Origin: Liriodendron chinense
Lineage: Eukaryota > Streptophyta > Magnoliopsida > Magnoliales > Magnoliaceae
Length of the DNA stretch: 64,000 nucleotides
Assembly (NCBI GenBank): GCA_003013855.2
Contig: ML058586.1
Location: forward strand, 1,850,196 to 1,914,195
Direction of reading: 5' to 3'
Shown: positions 34,640 to 47,359 of the stretch, piece by piece
Layout of the letters: each line of letters opens with the position of its first letter
Numbering within the stretch: the first letter of the stretch is position 1
Translations under genes and position numbers: made by a program
The notes under the pieces: generated by a model
Told to the model about the DNA's origin: nothing
Database searches by the model: none
The model's input: the letters and a program-made list of their open reading frames with translations, nothing else

Positions 34640-35830
34640 GGCCATGCCATCACAGTGATCGGACGGTCCAAGCCATTTAATCGGAGATCAACAACTGTAC
34701 AGCTAAAATGAAATGGACGGTCCAAATTCATGCCAGCGAAATCAAGCAGTTTATGATGGTTTGATCAGTGCAATCTCCGGGATACGCACCATCTACAGCA
34801 GGCCCATAACATGAACGGTCTCAACTGGTGTGAACTATTGCCACGTGTACCGTGCATGAGCTGATAATTGACACATTCTCCCCCTCAACAGTAGAATCTA
34901 GTCCGACACAGCATTTCCAATCAATCTAATATAAAATCTCTCTATCTAAGAAAAAGAGGGCAAAAACTCGTTGTAAGAGAAAAGGCGGCAAAATCTACCA
35001 TTTCTATATGGGCTAAGGTATGCGTTTATCACAAACCACTAAGTTGTGGTGACTCATCTCTGGCCAATCCAAACTGTCCAAATAGTGGATCCATCTGCTG
35101 ATTGTCAATGCCCCAAAAATCACAACGGTTAGTGTTTGTCGCGATGTACGTAGAAGTTTGGTCAATCCATGCCATTAGACTATTGGCTTTAGTCAAGGCT
35201 ATGGTTGACGACAAGTCCGAGTTGAGTCATCTCAATTAAGTCCAATCCGGTCCAGCATCACAGATCAGTAGTGAAAATAGGCTCAACTCAGTCTAAACCC
35301 AGACGAGTTACCCCAACTCAGTCGGGCTGTAACTCCACTCAGGACCAAATGAGTCAATCCGAGTGGCAAGTCACAAGCCATGGTCTACGGCCATTGCAAC
35401 CCATCAGCCAAGGGGCCACCGCTGCCTGACGGGCCTTTAGACGGATGCAAACCAAGATTCGGCCAGTGGATGAATCAAAAGAAAATGACCAGGCCTTTAG
35501 ATTTAATAGGCGGATTATAATTTTGAGATCATCCAATCAATGTGATTTTCAAGATACAATCCATTTACAATGGGCTCCACAAGTTGGAGGGTTCAGATCG
35601 ACATGGATATATATCATCTGTGCAGAGGACGAGCTGCTACCTTTCACTTAGTCTGTGGCAAACCAGCATTGTAGGCGATTCCATTTTTTTTAATCTGCAT
35701 GGAGCTAAAGAAAGAAAAGAGAGGCCACGTCTCTTTGAAGAGAAGAAAAAGAGCAGCTTATTCTCATAGCATTGCTCTCTCTCTCTGTGCAAAGCAAAGA
35801 AGCAAAGCATCCCATTAACACCGCCAGTTT
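34640..35830 (+). promoter_or_regulatory. Upstream region of membrane-protein copy 1, with G-box
   Basis: Collinear with 49190-50270 and 61040-61675. A CACGTG G-box in GCCACGTGTACCGTG (34842-34847) is kept in all three copies. A CT-rich leader and the conserved AAGCAAAGAAGCAAAGCATC phrase precede the noncoding first exon. Confidence 0.5.
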
Positions 35831-35848
35831 TTCTTGCTTTTATATCAT
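35790..35848 (+). other. Probable noncoding first exon, copy 1
   Basis: A leader-like segment ending TTTTATATCAT is followed by the donor GTGAGT at 35849. The same boundary occurs in copy 2 with GTAAGT, and the segments before it are nearly identical. The 5' end is a guess. Confidence 0.45.
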
Positions 35849-36613
35849 GTGAGTATCCAGCTTTCCTTTACAAATATTGGCTTCTTCCTTAATCCTTACA
35901 TGGTATTTTCTTCCATTGAAAAACCCATCTAAAGTTAGGAATCTCTGCTGATTTCATGTATTTCGAGGCACAAATGCATGAGGCTTTGAGAGACTAAGAG
36001 AAGGACAACAACCCCAACTGGTATTAGTCTTTTTATTGATTTTGTATGTCGATGGGATGTCATTTCATAGAGGAATGCTGTTGTTGAGAAAAAAAATGAT
36101 TTTTTTAAGCTTCATTTGAGAAAATATTTCAACTGTTATATAAAGATGCTTTAAGAGATTTGGTTTTTTCTTTTCTTTTTTTTGGGGGGCGGGGCGGGCG
36201 TCGGCTGTGTTAATTGGGTCTTGGGGCCTTTAGAGTAGTTTTTCCCCCCCTTTTGGATTCTTGGTTGGTTGATAGAGATGGTTGAATTGTTTGGGCTTTT
36301 AATTTATTTTGATTTTTAATTTCTTTATTTGGGTTTTTTATACAGATTGATTTTTTCATGACAGTTTGGTTTTGAAACTATTGGGCAATTAATTTTTTGT
36401 ATTAGTGGGGTTTGTCATGGATTCGATTTGGGGGTGGATGATTTGCATAGAATTAGTAATTCTTGGTTTTACACTTGTTCTAGTGTTACCGGCCCTTTAT
36501 TATGGGGAATTTGATTTAATCGTCTTTTTTTTTTTTTTTTTTTTTTTAAATTTGTTCTAGATTTCATGATTTTGGGACCCATACTTTTGGATAGTTTCAA
36601 CGAAATCTGTTAA

Positions 36614-37031
36614 GGGGTCCTGTAAATGGTTTATAGCCTGTTTGGTTGCGTTTAAGCTGTAATAAGTATTACAGTGTTTGGATAGCCTGTAAATGGTTTA
36701 TGTTCTGTAACTGAGTATTCACACCTGAGATAGTTAGAGAAGTAATTCCTTAAAAAACATTCCAATGGCATATAAAAATGAATTTTAAAGTGGATCGTTG
36801 GGTTAAGCCCATCTCACAAAAGGTTGATGGGCCTACAAAAGGGGGCTAGTACCAAGATCTATTGCCCGGGGGGGGGGGGGGGGGGGGATGGGGGGTTCGG
36901 CCTATGAATGAGAATGGGCAAAAAGCTGTAAATCATTTACAGCCCGTAAATGATTTACTGGTAAAAAGGGCCATCCAAACGCTAGTTGTAAATGATTTAC
37001 CTTGCCTCATTTACAGCATCCGAATGACCTC
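36614..37031. mobile_element. Tourist-like MITE in the 5' intron of copy 1
   Basis: 418 bp, flanked by TAA on both sides (36611-36613 and 37032-37034), with ends GGGGTCCT and ATGACCTC. The homologous site in copy 2 (near 51105) is empty, so it inserted after the duplication or was lost from copy 2. It contains CTGTAAATGG / ATTTACAG inverted motifs and a run of about 21 G at 36868-36888. The 3-bp TAA duplication suggests PIF/Harbinger. Confidence 0.7.
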
Positions 37032-37182
37032 TAAGTTACATTTATCAAATTTTTATTAGATTTTCATGTTTATTGATTCCCTTAGAATTGGGTAATGTAA
37101 GTTTCCCTATCACCACTTTTATATTTGAAGATTTGGAAAATAAACCCACGATTTCATTAACACTAGAGTATTGAAATCTTTC

Positions 37183-40100
37183 ATGATTTGGGTAGAGGAT
37201 CTTTGAAAAATTCTTGGCAGCCGGTCATGACTGCCAATACAACCAACTTGCATTATTGGTTGAACTGGAGAGTTGGGATTTGCACAATCTGGATACTGTC
37301 GTCGTTAATTGCCACATCAGTTTTGATATGGAAATACAAAGGTTCCAAAACCGCAATGCACGGAAGGGGAGAGACCCGACAAGAAAGGGTGGGTTTTGGA
37401 TGCAGCGAAGAGTCTCGGAGGCCTTGCCTGAAAGAAATCCATCCTGGTTGGCTGATCACTTTCTGCATTGTTGCATTTTTCGTGCTCTTGTCGTTTCTCA
37501 TCATCAACATCTTTATTGATGGAGGTTTCATATTTTACGTCTATACTATGTAAGCCAACTCTATAACTTGGTTTGATCGGATAGTAACAGATATATACTT
37601 ATGGTTAATGTAATTAAGAAAAATTCTCATAACTATGTCTTTTTGGAAGCGGGTCGGATGTTGCAATGTAAAGGTTTGTTACCCCCAATGCCACATATGC
37701 ATATTTACAGTGTACACACAGTATGCCCGCCTGGTATGTGTGGTATCGATCTGAACCATGCTTAAGCTGGACCCCGTCATGCAGATGATCAGCCACAAAA
37801 ACAGGTCAGTCTGCTTATCAAGCGGCCCACATGTGGCAGACTGAATAAAGATAGCCTCGTTTCAACACTGAGGTCATAGTATCGATTCTCACAGTGGAGG
37901 TTGGGGGTGTATGAAACTAACCCATAAAAAATAAATAAATAAATAAATAAATAAAAAAGCCCACATGTGTGCTGGCTTGTGTTTTTAAGTATACCATCTT
38001 CATAGTGTGTCCTAGATGTCCCACATGTGTGTCACATTGGCAGAAATGCTGTCTGTAAAGGTGTGTATGAAGAGGGCAGCAGCACATGTGCCGTGTGTAA
38101 AGGTGCGTATGGAGAGGGCACCTGGCGATCGAAAGGTGTGGTTTGATTAGGTTGGGAAATCACTTAATTAATTAGTATTTCTGAACGTGAAGGGAAACTT
38201 GTGAGGGCATATAATTCATAGGGGTGGCAATGGGTTGGGATCACGGTTAGCCGGAACCTAACCTGTTTACTGAACAGAATCTAAGCCCAACCCCTGAACA
38301 AAAATTGTACATGGGACTCAAGCCCTAGAGCTTCTGCAAGGTTGCACACATCTCTACCACTAGAGCATGCACAGATTCGTTAAACACTGGTTGTATATTT
38401 ATACACAGATCATGTGTATGAGAGGGCCATGTCAGGTCAGGCCTAGGTCAACCCTATCCCAACACGTTTCCTTCAATGGGCCATGTTTAGTAATCCAAAC
38501 CATGGTAGAGCACCTATTTGGTGCAAAAGTCAAATGGTGTGTGTCATTCATAGATTTCATTTTCAGCTTTTAATAAGTTAACATTTGTGACTCATCATAA
38601 ATCTAATAATTCCTTTTAATGTTTACAAAATTAATATTTTGCATTTCTCAATTCCTCAAATGCTTCTCTTCATTAAAACAACAATTTGCTAGCATATTAG
38701 CATTTTTTTTCTTATTAACTACTTTTGGAAATTATCAAGATACCACTTTTCCTAAAACAAATGACAGAATTTCCTTTTCTTTTCTGTTATTCCTCTTTGA
38801 TGGGTTCCAGAATTTTGTTGTAACAGATCTAGAGAAGGAAAAAAAAAAATTTCCATTGTGATACAAATCTCTTCTTTCTCCTTTTATGCCATAAGCAAGA
38901 AAAATATAAATATTTATTCAAAATCTACTTTCATATTAACTCTGATGTGTTGACATTGTTTCTTTTCAACTGCCTGCGCTTTTGGGTGATGGACAGGTGG
39001 ACATTTACATTGGTTATCATTTATTTTGGGGTATGTCCTTCTACTCCAAGGAGTCTCTTGAGCATATGTCTTTCACTGAATGTATGCCTTCTTTTTATGT
39101 GTTGATTACTAGGTGCTGTTTAGATTTTAGGCAAAAGTTGTGTCCCCACAAGCTATCAAGGCAACTTTACATGTCCATGGTCTATTACCCCCCTTGTGCA
39201 AGGGAACCGATGCACTTTTGGACAACTAGTCACGGATCTAGGACAGTTAGACCATGTATCAGGTGTTTTTGGCGGAGAGGCGGTATCAGTCATGCAACAC
39301 ACCCATTGGTGCTGTCAGCAGTGTGGATTTTCACCACTGATGGGTTTTGAAACCAAGACGCCCGGTTGAAACTCCGCAGAGTCTACCAACGAGGCAAGGC
39401 TCCCAACTCCGCAGAGTCTACACTTATTCATATATATATACATGTGTGATATGTTTCAATGTTCCACGTGTGCTACCGTGCAAGTGTGTATATATATCCC
39501 ACATGTACACATGTGCCTCCATCAATCTTCAAGCACTAAAAATGTAGCACATGTCAAATGTACAAACTCACATATGTAAATGTGTCATTAACCATTCTTT
39601 TAACTTCCCCACATGTGCCACAGTCTATCATGTTCATGTTCTAGGATGTTTGACAGCAACGTATGGAACAACTAGTCAGGAACAACATGTTCATGACCAG
39701 CGGCCCTAACAAAATGACATGAATTGCTAGTTGTGACACAATTTTGTGCAAATCCTACAGGCCGTTTGCATTTTTTTTATCAACTTTATTTTGTTTGTTA
39801 AGCCCCCATTCATTCATAGCCCAGCTCATCTACACACCAGAACACGGATCAATATGGCACATGTTTGACAGGATCTTAGCTTTTCATAAGACGAGCTACA
39901 TTGTTTAGATCATTTGTCCCAAAAATTGGACCCATTAACTAAGGTTGGCAAGAGTGCAGTGTATAAAACAATTAGATGACTTACCTGTTTCTTGTTTCTA
40001 GCTGCCCATTTGTTTTGGCCCATCTCAGAAGGGTTTAACATTTTGTCCGGTACCACTCGATTTCGTGCTGGTTTAGGTCCAAAATGAAATGAGTCGCCGG

Positions 40101-40581
40101 GCAGAAACGGAAAAGATACTGACGGAAGCAGACCAGTCGGCGTAAGTCATACCATTTTCCAGTTCCCAGACAAGTTCCACTCCAAAACCGCTATTTAAAT
40201 CCATGCATGGAGCGACCTGGCCTGATTTCTGGGCCAGATCTGGACAGTGTGGACCACCCAAGTCCTGTAAATTTTGGACTCAATACTCATGTGCCATATT
40301 GGCACAAATGCTGTGTGTAGATGACAGGGATTTTATACACGTGCAGGCTTAGGAAACCTCTGACTTGGGCCTTTTTCGCTTGTACAGAAGATTAATTTGT
40401 TGCTTATGATCTGAACTTCGTTTGTAGCTTGGAACCTGTCTCTCCATTTATGGATGCTATCAACTTCTCAATAGAGTTGACGCAAATGATGTAGAACGAG
40501 GAACATATGTGGGACCTACACATGTTGGAAGATGCAAATACTCACCTGATGAAAAACTCAGATACCGGCCGTGAAACGTTG
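37183..40581 (+). pseudogene. AIG1/rolling-stone-like membrane protein, truncated copy 1
   Basis: Exon 1 corresponds to 37183-37549, exon 2 to 38997-39030 and exon 3 to 40428 onward, each aligned with copy 2. A one-base deletion near 37195 makes the frame from ATG 37183 stop after seven codons. Downstream the frame is otherwise open (NSWQPVMTANTTN, EIHPGWLITF, then MWTFTLVIIYFG across the exon 1-2 junction, where copy 2 has Gln instead of Met). Exon 3 starts LGTCLSIYGCYQLLNRV and then shifts frame at GGAAGATGC. Homology ends near 40581 where repeat sequence begins, so exons 4-8 are absent. It looks like a pseudogene, though transcription could persist from its promoter. Confidence 0.85.
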
Positions 40582-40585
40582 TACT

Positions 40586-40760
40586 AGGGCTGAAAGTTGG
40601 GCGGGTTCAACCTGACCTGACTCGACATTGGGTTGGGCTTGAGTAATAAGTATCGGGTCGATCTCGAACTTGGTTTATGCAAACACCAACCCAATAAAGC
40701 TTGAGTTGGGCTTGGCCGAGGTCTCTGGTTGCCCGACCCAACCGTTGATACTTCATGCAG
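40586..40760. repeat. hAT-like terminus fragment
   Basis: TAGGGCTGAAAGTTGGGCGG followed by clustered GACCTGACTCGACATTGGGTT motifs resembles the ends of the hAT-like elements at 26.1 and 32.3 kb. No opposite terminus was found. It sits exactly where copy 1 of the membrane-protein locus breaks off. Confidence 0.45.
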
Positions 40761-40796
40761 TTGGGGTGGCAGGCAATCCGCTTCTTATTCCAGGGC

Positions 40797-41393
40797 AAGG
40801 ATTGGGTACTACACCCACCAGGACCTAGCAAGAGATGGACGGCCCTGTCAAGGTTTTGTGGGGCCATCATGATGATGTATGTGTTTAATCCATGCCGTCT
40901 ATCCATTTTGAAAAATCATTTTAGAGAATAAAATAAAATAAATGAGGAAGATTGAATCATCAAGTGGTCCACACCACAGGAAACAGTGCAGATTGAATGC
41001 CTACCGCTAAAAAGCTCTTAGGGGCCACAGAAGTTTTGGATCAAGCTGATTTTTATGCTTTCCCTTCATCTAGGTCTATATGACCTTATGAAGAGGTTGG
41101 ATGGCACATAAACATCACAGTGGGCTCTAGGAAAGTTTCGAAGGTTGGGTCATTGGCCCCGCTGCTTCTCGTAGTGTTGTCCGCTCAAGCCTTTGATCTG
41201 CCTCCTTTTTGGGATCATGCCCTAAAATGATATTTCAAAATGAATGGACGACTAGGATAAAAATGATCTTTTAAAATGGATAGACAGCTTGGATAAAATG
41301 CCGCATATATCACACTACCCACAGACCCACAGAGCTCCTAGTAGGACCGTCCCTCTCTAACTAGGCTCTGGTGGGTAAAGTACCCAATCCACG
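40797..41393. mobile_element. Palindromic Mutator-like MITE, long copy
   Basis: The ends GGATTGGGTACTACACCCAC and, inverted, GTGGGTAAAGTACCCAATCC pair, and pairing continues through GGACCTAGCAAGAGATGGACGG / CCGTCCCTCTCTAACTAGG. Loop and inner arms are typical. A small duplication of AATGATMTTTYAAAATGRAT lies near 41230-41280. Confidence 0.7.
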
Positions 41394-41434
41394 CACCCCA
41401 TTGCAGTGGAACCGGATTGTTTCCTGCCCGTGCA

Positions 41435-42560
41435 AGCAACGGCTCTATGGAGTCCACCGTGATGTATGGGTTTTATCCACCTAGTGCATCTTTTTTTTCG
41501 GGATCATTTTAGTCTTTAGGCATGTTTGGCATCCATCAAAAGGTTAAAAAGTATGTTTGGTTTCCAATGTGTAAGCAATTATCCCTCAAGGTTTTTTGGT
41601 CCCCCTCACATCCACTATCCATCATATGGGGCCAAACTTTGATGTGGACCATTCATTCTATGGGCCTCACCTTTGATGTGGGCCATCCATCATATAGGGG
41701 CCCACCTTGGACATGGGCCATTCATTATTATGGCCCGACCTTTAATGTTCACCATTCATTATGTAGGACCTATCTTTGATGTTAGTCATCCATTAAGTGG
41801 GGCCCGCCATCAATGCTATTGTCTATAATGTGAGGCCCACCTTCAATATCCACCGCCCATCATGTAGAGCCCACCTTTAATGTGGACTGTCCATCATGTG
41901 GGCCTCACCTCTAATGTGGTTTGTCCATCATGCAGAGGCCACCCTTGGATATGGGCCACTCATCATTAGGGGCCGACCTTTGATGTGGATTCATCATATG
42001 GGGCCACCATTATTAATTGTCCATAATGGGGAGCCCACCTTTGATGTGGACTATCCATTATCTGGGCCTACCTTCAATGTAGGTTTGCCATCGTGCAAGG
42101 TGGAGCTACCTCAATATGGGTCATCTATCATGTGCAGCTCAGCTTCAATTTCCAACTGCCCGTCATGTGGCCCACCTTTAATGTGGACCAGTCCATCATG
42201 TAGGCTCCACCTTTGAAGTACTTCAAACCAGCCCGCTTTGGATGTGGACTTTTTACCATTATGCACAGACATTTGATGTCGATCATTCATATGTGAGCCT
42301 ATATTAATATAGGTTCATCCATCATGTAAGGCCCACCTTTTATATCCACCTTTTATATATAGGCCCATCTCAATGTGGACAATCCACCACGTCTCCTTTG
42401 ACATCCACTGTGAGCGGACAAAGAGCCGATGGATGGCAAATGAACATCACGATGTGCCTTAGAAAGGTTTCAACGGTGGTCTACTTGAGCTTCGCATCTC
42501 CCCTTTTTTGGGTTCGTATTCTAAAATGATTAGAAAAAGGATGGACGGCTTAGCTAAAGC
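41435..42560. repeat. Palindromic MITE split by a 36-37 bp minisatellite
   Basis: A left arm (GGAGTCCACCGTGATGTATG to ATCATTTTAGTC, 41451-41515) and the end of a loop and right arm (CGATGGATGGCAAATGAACA to GGATGGACGGC, 42428-42549) belong to one copy. Between them lie about 20 diverged units of roughly 36-37 bp with the pattern CCACCTTTGATGTGG, then CCATCCATCATGTGGGGC. The two plus-strand ORFs in this stretch only read the repeat. Confidence 0.75.
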
Positions 42561-42579
42561 TCATTGGTACAGCTGGCAT

Positions 42580-43075
42580 TGTGCCTTTCCCATGAAGTTC
42601 CTCCATGGGGAACCTAGGTGGCGCCAACCTTGATCTTTGTGAGAAATCCACCCTGTTCATCGACATTGGACTAAAACTGAACCCGATACAAAACTCAAGT
42701 GGGCAAAAAATGTGAGGATTGAACATCGGCAGTTGAAATATTGATGGGGCCACAAAAGTTTTAAATCAAGCTAATATTTTTCTTTTCAGTTCATCCCAGT
42801 AGGAATGACGTTATGACCGGTGTGGATGGCATATAAATATCATTGTGGACCCCAGGAAGGTTTCAACGGTATGAATTTCCCTACCCAACTTTTCCTTCAG
42901 TGCAGGCCCACTTGAGTCTTGGATCCGGCTCATTTTTGTTTGCATAGCCTAAAATAAGGTCACAAAACTTATGGACTGGCTGGATTTCTCACAAACATCA
43001 CGGAGGGCCCCACCTAAGTCCCCAGCGCACAGGAACTTCCTGGGAAAGGCTTTCACAGCGGGTTCCTGGGAATGC
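42580..43075. mobile_element. Palindromic MITE, subfamily B
   Basis: The left GCCTTTCCCATGAAGTTCC and right GGAACTTCCTGGGAAAGGC are inverted repeats, continuing through GGGAACCTAGGTGG / CCACCTAAGTCCCC. The loop holds TGTGGATGGCATATAAATAT. No target duplication is clear. Confidence 0.7.
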
Positions 43076-43084
43076 TTTGGCAGT

Positions 43085-43195
43085 AAGTTCCTATAGTGGG
43101 ATGCTAAGTGGGGCTACCATGGTGTTTGTAATAAATCCACCCCGTCCATCCGTTTTTTTTAGTTTATTTTAGGAAATGGGGCAAAACTGATGTGT
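43085..43195. repeat. Left-arm fragment of subfamily B MITE
   Basis: GTGGGGCTACCATGGTGTTTG to TTTATTTTAGGAAATGGGGC matches a left arm and then stops at unrelated sequence with GAGCGACACGAAATAAA repeated twice. Confidence 0.5.
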
Positions 43196-43568
43196 ATGAA
43201 GCAAGAGGCTTTCGCAGGAAACCGACGTCTCTTGAGCGACACGAAATAAAGTCAAGCAAGTCACGCATGAGCTTGAGCGACAAGAAATAAAACTCGGGCA
43301 AGTAACCTTTTCTTCGCACTCGCCACTTACACCTGGCAGCATTGCACATGTGTGAGATGGACCAGTGAGGGCCACGTCTCACCAATGGCCCAGTTCCAAG
43401 TGTGGACCGACCAGATCATCCTCATTGTATAGAAAAGGCATCTAACTGGTCGGATCTTGTTATGAACGGCTCGGATATTTCACACGTATCCAAAGTTCCC
43501 ACGTACGAGATGATTGCTCACAAGGTGGCATGGTTGCGGCATCATTTGCTCATCCCCTGGAAACATTC

Positions 43569-43952
43569 GGGAGCCTATTAGGTGTTACCCGGGTAACAAG
43601 TCATTGGGTGTTTCCCCAACCGTGGGGCCCACCTTGATGTATTTTTTGTATATCCACGCCGTCCATCAGTTTTTCCAGATCATTTTAGAATATGGTTCCA
43701 AAACGAAATTTTAATGGCATATAAACACTACGGTGGACCTTGGAAACTTTTAATGGTGGACATTCAACACCACTGTTTCCTATGATGTGATCTACTTGCT
43801 ATTTTTATCTAATTCATTTTTGGGACCACGCTCTAAAATGATCTAGAAAAACTAATGAACGGCGTGGATATATAAAAAAATACATCAAGGTGGGCCCCAC
43901 GTTCGGGGAAACACCTATTAAAGTGTTCCCGGGTAACGGTTAATCCGCTCCC
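43569..43952. mobile_element. Palindromic Mutator-like MITE, 384 bp, near 9-bp duplication
   Basis: The left GGGAGCCTATTAGGTGTTAC and the inverted right GTAACGGTTAATCCGCTCCC pair. The flanks GAAACATTC (43560-43568) and TGAACATTC (43953-43961) agree at 7 of 9 positions. The central loop is largely deleted, explaining the shorter length. Confidence 0.75.
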
Positions 43953-44042
43953 TGAACATTCGGGGCCGGGTGCATCTCATCCTGTCTAAGGCCACGGCAC
44001 AAAAATTGCAGAGGGGAGCCTATCTCCCACAGGCAACGGCAC

Positions 44043-44319
44043 CTTTTCTGCGAAAGCACCACTTTTGTAGGAAATCCGTACCATCCAAATGGTAGGACCC
44101 ACCATGAAGATCACTCCAATAGAAAATCATTATGTTCAATTCTCTATGTGAGCCACGCCTGTACAAAGAGTCAGACCAACGGTTTCAAATTAATTTAATT
44201 GGTGTGGCCCATATAATGAGAAGGAGTGTGATTTTTGTTTTCAGATGATCATCATGGTGGGGCCCACCGTTTTCATGGTATAGATTTCCTACACAAGTGG
44301 CACGCTTTTCGGCAAAGAT
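44043..44319. mobile_element. Second type of palindromic MITE, about 277 bp
   Basis: The left CACTTTTGTAGGAAATC and right GATTTCCTACACAAGTGG are inverted, continuing with CCATCCAAATGGTAGGACC / GGGGCCCACCGTTTTCATGG. It shares only the GGGCCCACC core with the main family. Several bases outside the stem (GCGAAAGC / GCTTTTCGGC) also pair. Confidence 0.6.
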
Positions 44320-44824
44320 AGTTCTGGTGCATTTTGCCTTCAGGTGATCGATTCTCATAGCGCAAGCGCAGGAAGGTTGCTCATAGTTTTGTCGTGACTC
44401 ATGACTTCGGTTTGCCTCCGTCGCAACGGAGGACCTAGCGTATGTCGCAGCCCACCTGATGCCTACCTGCTGAGATGGTCCTACGATTTAAACCGTCTAT
44501 CTTCTCTTTCCTACCAGAAATAAGCTATTAACGGATAATTCTGCTTCAAAGGCTGTCCCAGCTTTGATTTTTAGATCTGAATTTGATGGCCATTGAAAAT
44601 CTATTTTCATTGTTCTAAAGCATCCATAGATAGTGACGGTTACAATCCTCGGTTTAGTGTAATTTTCATCTTCTGTTCATATGTCATAGAGTCTACGAAA
44701 TGGACGGTTCCGATCATCGGATCACTCAGCATGTGGGCAATAGTGGGCGGGCGAGAGGATCCTGATACGCGGCCGAAGCAAAGCGGAATATTTGTTATTT
44801 CTGGTACGGTGGTGCCAAAACTCG
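44320..44824. other. Intergenic, nothing recognised
   Basis: The 82-codon plus-strand and 99-codon minus-strand frames overlap each other and show no family motif. No terminus or tandem repeat is obvious. Confidence 0.35.
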
Positions 44825-45316
44825 GATCACGGATTAGGTGAGGCAGGACTGACAGCATAGTGAGAAAGGGACAGACCGTGGGGCCCACCTCGATGTATGT
44901 TCTGTATATCCATGCCGTCCATCTGTTTTTCCAGGTCATTCTAAGATACGGTCTTAAAAATGAGGGAAATCAAAATTTCATACTGACAGCACCACTGGAA
45001 AACATTAATAATTTAATGCCCACCATTAAAAACTTCCTACAGTACAGTGTAATGTTTATCAGACAGAGCTCGATGACTGGAAAACTCAAATAGCAGCTTG
45101 ATCCAAAACTTTCGTGGCTCCTAGGAAGTTTTTAATGATGGGAATTCAATCTTTACTGTGTGGTCTACCTGAAATTTAGATCTGCTTGGATATACAAGGA
45201 AAATGAGCAAGGAAAATGAATTGACAGCGTGGATATACAACATATACATTTTCGTGGGGCCCACAGTCAGGGCTTCACCGACCAAGCTGTAACCCCTGAC
45301 TCACGTAATCCGTCTC
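44825..45316. mobile_element. Palindromic Mutator-like MITE
   Basis: The left ACGGATTAGGTGAGGCAG and the reverse complement of the right end (ACGGATTACGTGAGTCAG) agree. Inner arms carry ATGCCGTCCATCTGTTTTTC on the left and a partly deleted right arm. Arm GTGGGGCCCACAGTCAGGG ends the right side. Confidence 0.65.
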
Positions 45317-46552
45317 TTAAAACCGTGTGACCGCATTCATTTCCTCTGTCTTACTCTCTCTCATCTCTCTTGTGGCTGACAAGGGACAATCATCAGACGA
45401 AGCGATTCCCAGCGATAATGAAAGGTCTCTCTCTCTCTCTCTCTCTCTCTCAATCTCAACTACTACAATCGAAGAAGAGGGCTTTAGGATCACTGAACCA
45501 TGAGCCCACTTGTACAGCAGGATGGTCCACCATGACGAACAAAAGATGCAAAAACCAACTTGATCCGATCATCAGGTGGGCCACACGAGTACTTCTGACC
45601 AGATTGATTATTATCCAGTGTTTTCTAAGGTGTGGCCGCATGATGAGTGGATCGGTGTGATTTCGTCTATCATATGTTCTTCATGGTGGGGCCAACCTTT
45701 TGGACGGCTTGGATGTTGTATACACTCGACACACTGGCATTTAGCACCTGTGTGATCAAACCATCTCTTGCAGAGAGAAATTGTTTTTTAATTGCACATC
45801 CTAGCCGTCAATAGACTTGTTGACTTGGACCTTTGTTCTAATTTCCATTTCAACTGTCCATCTGGATGCAAGTGCGTAGGCCACCAGATCATTCGAATGG
45901 TGGAATGTGCACCATAGGTTGTTGTTAACACTGGGTCCATGGAATTAATGGGTTCAGTTTATGTAAGATGGGCCCATGAAGATTGTACGTACGTCCTGTT
46001 TGCTACAATTGGATGTGCTCTTGCGAGTAGCCTGTCTTTTTTTTACTCGGATTAGGTGGTGCGCCCTCACATCGGTACGTTAGTACCTACCCTGTCTTTT
46101 TTTAGACTTCTTTTTTTTTTTTTTTGGCGCCTTTTCTTAAAGTAGACATGTCTAACTAAATAAGAGATGTTTGCTTAATACAATGCCTTGATCTGTTGCT
46201 ACATTCGGTGATCCAGACAGTTGATCTGAAAAAACTAAACGATAAAGATAGACCATTTAAAAATGTTCAAGATTTGACGATGGTAGGTTTTCGAATCAAT
46301 GGCCCACAAACTGACGGTTTAAAATACAATACATATTCGACGGAAAAAAAAAATAATAAAACTGCTGAGATATTTCGATCAGAGATTTTCGTATCTGGTA
46401 TGCTTCATCAAAGGTGAGGCCCAGCTTGTAAATGGTTTGGATCACTGAACATGAGCCCACATCCAAGCTCTATAGTCCCTGCTTATTCTATTTTAATATG
46501 TCGGGATGTATTCCAGCAAAGTTCTGAAGAAGAACCTGGTAATTTCGATGCT
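45317..46552. other. Intergenic with (CT)n, no gene recognised
   Basis: A (CT)n run lies at 45425-45450 and a T run at 46109-46124. Short ORFs show no domain resemblance. Sequence such as GGTGGGCCACACGAGTACTT indicates old MITE debris. Confidence 0.35.
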
Positions 46553-46561
46553 TGCCGACAC

Positions 46562-47095
46562 GGGGGTGGATTAGGTGCGGCCTCGGTCTCAACAAACACA
46601 GTTCGGCCCTTACGGTAGGACCCACCTTTAAGAATTTATTCTATATCCATTCCGTCCATCCGTTTTTTCCCAGATCATTTTAGGTATAAGACAAAAAATT
46701 TTAAGTATAAAAACATCTCAGGTGGACTATACTATAGGAAATCAATAGGTATTGAACGCTCTACCATTAAAAATTCTTAGGGCCGATAATAATATTTCTG
46801 TAATGTTTATGTACCATCCAACCTGTTGATAATGTCATATAAACCTGAATGAAGGGAAAACAACAAATATCAGATTGATCCAAGGCATATATGGTCCACC
46901 AATATTAAATCACCACTTTTTCCTGTGTTATGGTCTATCTGAGAATTGGATGTGATTGAATTTTGGATTCATGCCGTAAGATGATCTGGAAAAACTCATG
47001 GACAGAGCAGACATAAAATGCATACATCAAGGTGGGCCCTTTAGTAAGGGCCACACCGTCTTGGTTGAGGCCGTGGTCGCACCTAATTCGCTCCC
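46562..47095. mobile_element. Palindromic Mutator-like MITE with 9-bp target duplication
   Basis: 534 bp. The left GGGGGTGGATTAGGTGCGG and the reverse complement of the right end (GGGAGCGAATTAGGTGCGA) pair, and pairing continues. The flanks TGCCGACAC (46553-46561) and TGGCGACAC (47096-47104) differ at one position. This independently supports the 9-bp duplication seen at 33.5 kb. Confidence 0.85.
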
Positions 47096-47359
47096 TGGCG
47101 ACACAACCTGAACGTGAACGGTTGGCGGAGTTCATTTTACGCTCGTCGCGACTTATATTTGACAGTATATCGCGGCGTGCTGTGGCCGTATTGATTAATG
47201 ATCCATTAATCGGAACTGTCCATATTCTCGTGACTATTCTATATGGATTATCCTATCTGAATGGATGATTCTAATGATCCCTATCTTTAGTTGAAATCAG
47301 AATGATAAAAAAAAAAAAAGGAAATTTCAAAGGTTGGAATTGAAATTTGAAAATCGAAG

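Noticed and set aside
41522..42216. Two plus-strand ORFs of 85 and 106 codons
   Set aside because: They read the 36-37 bp minisatellite, which explains their repeated sequence.
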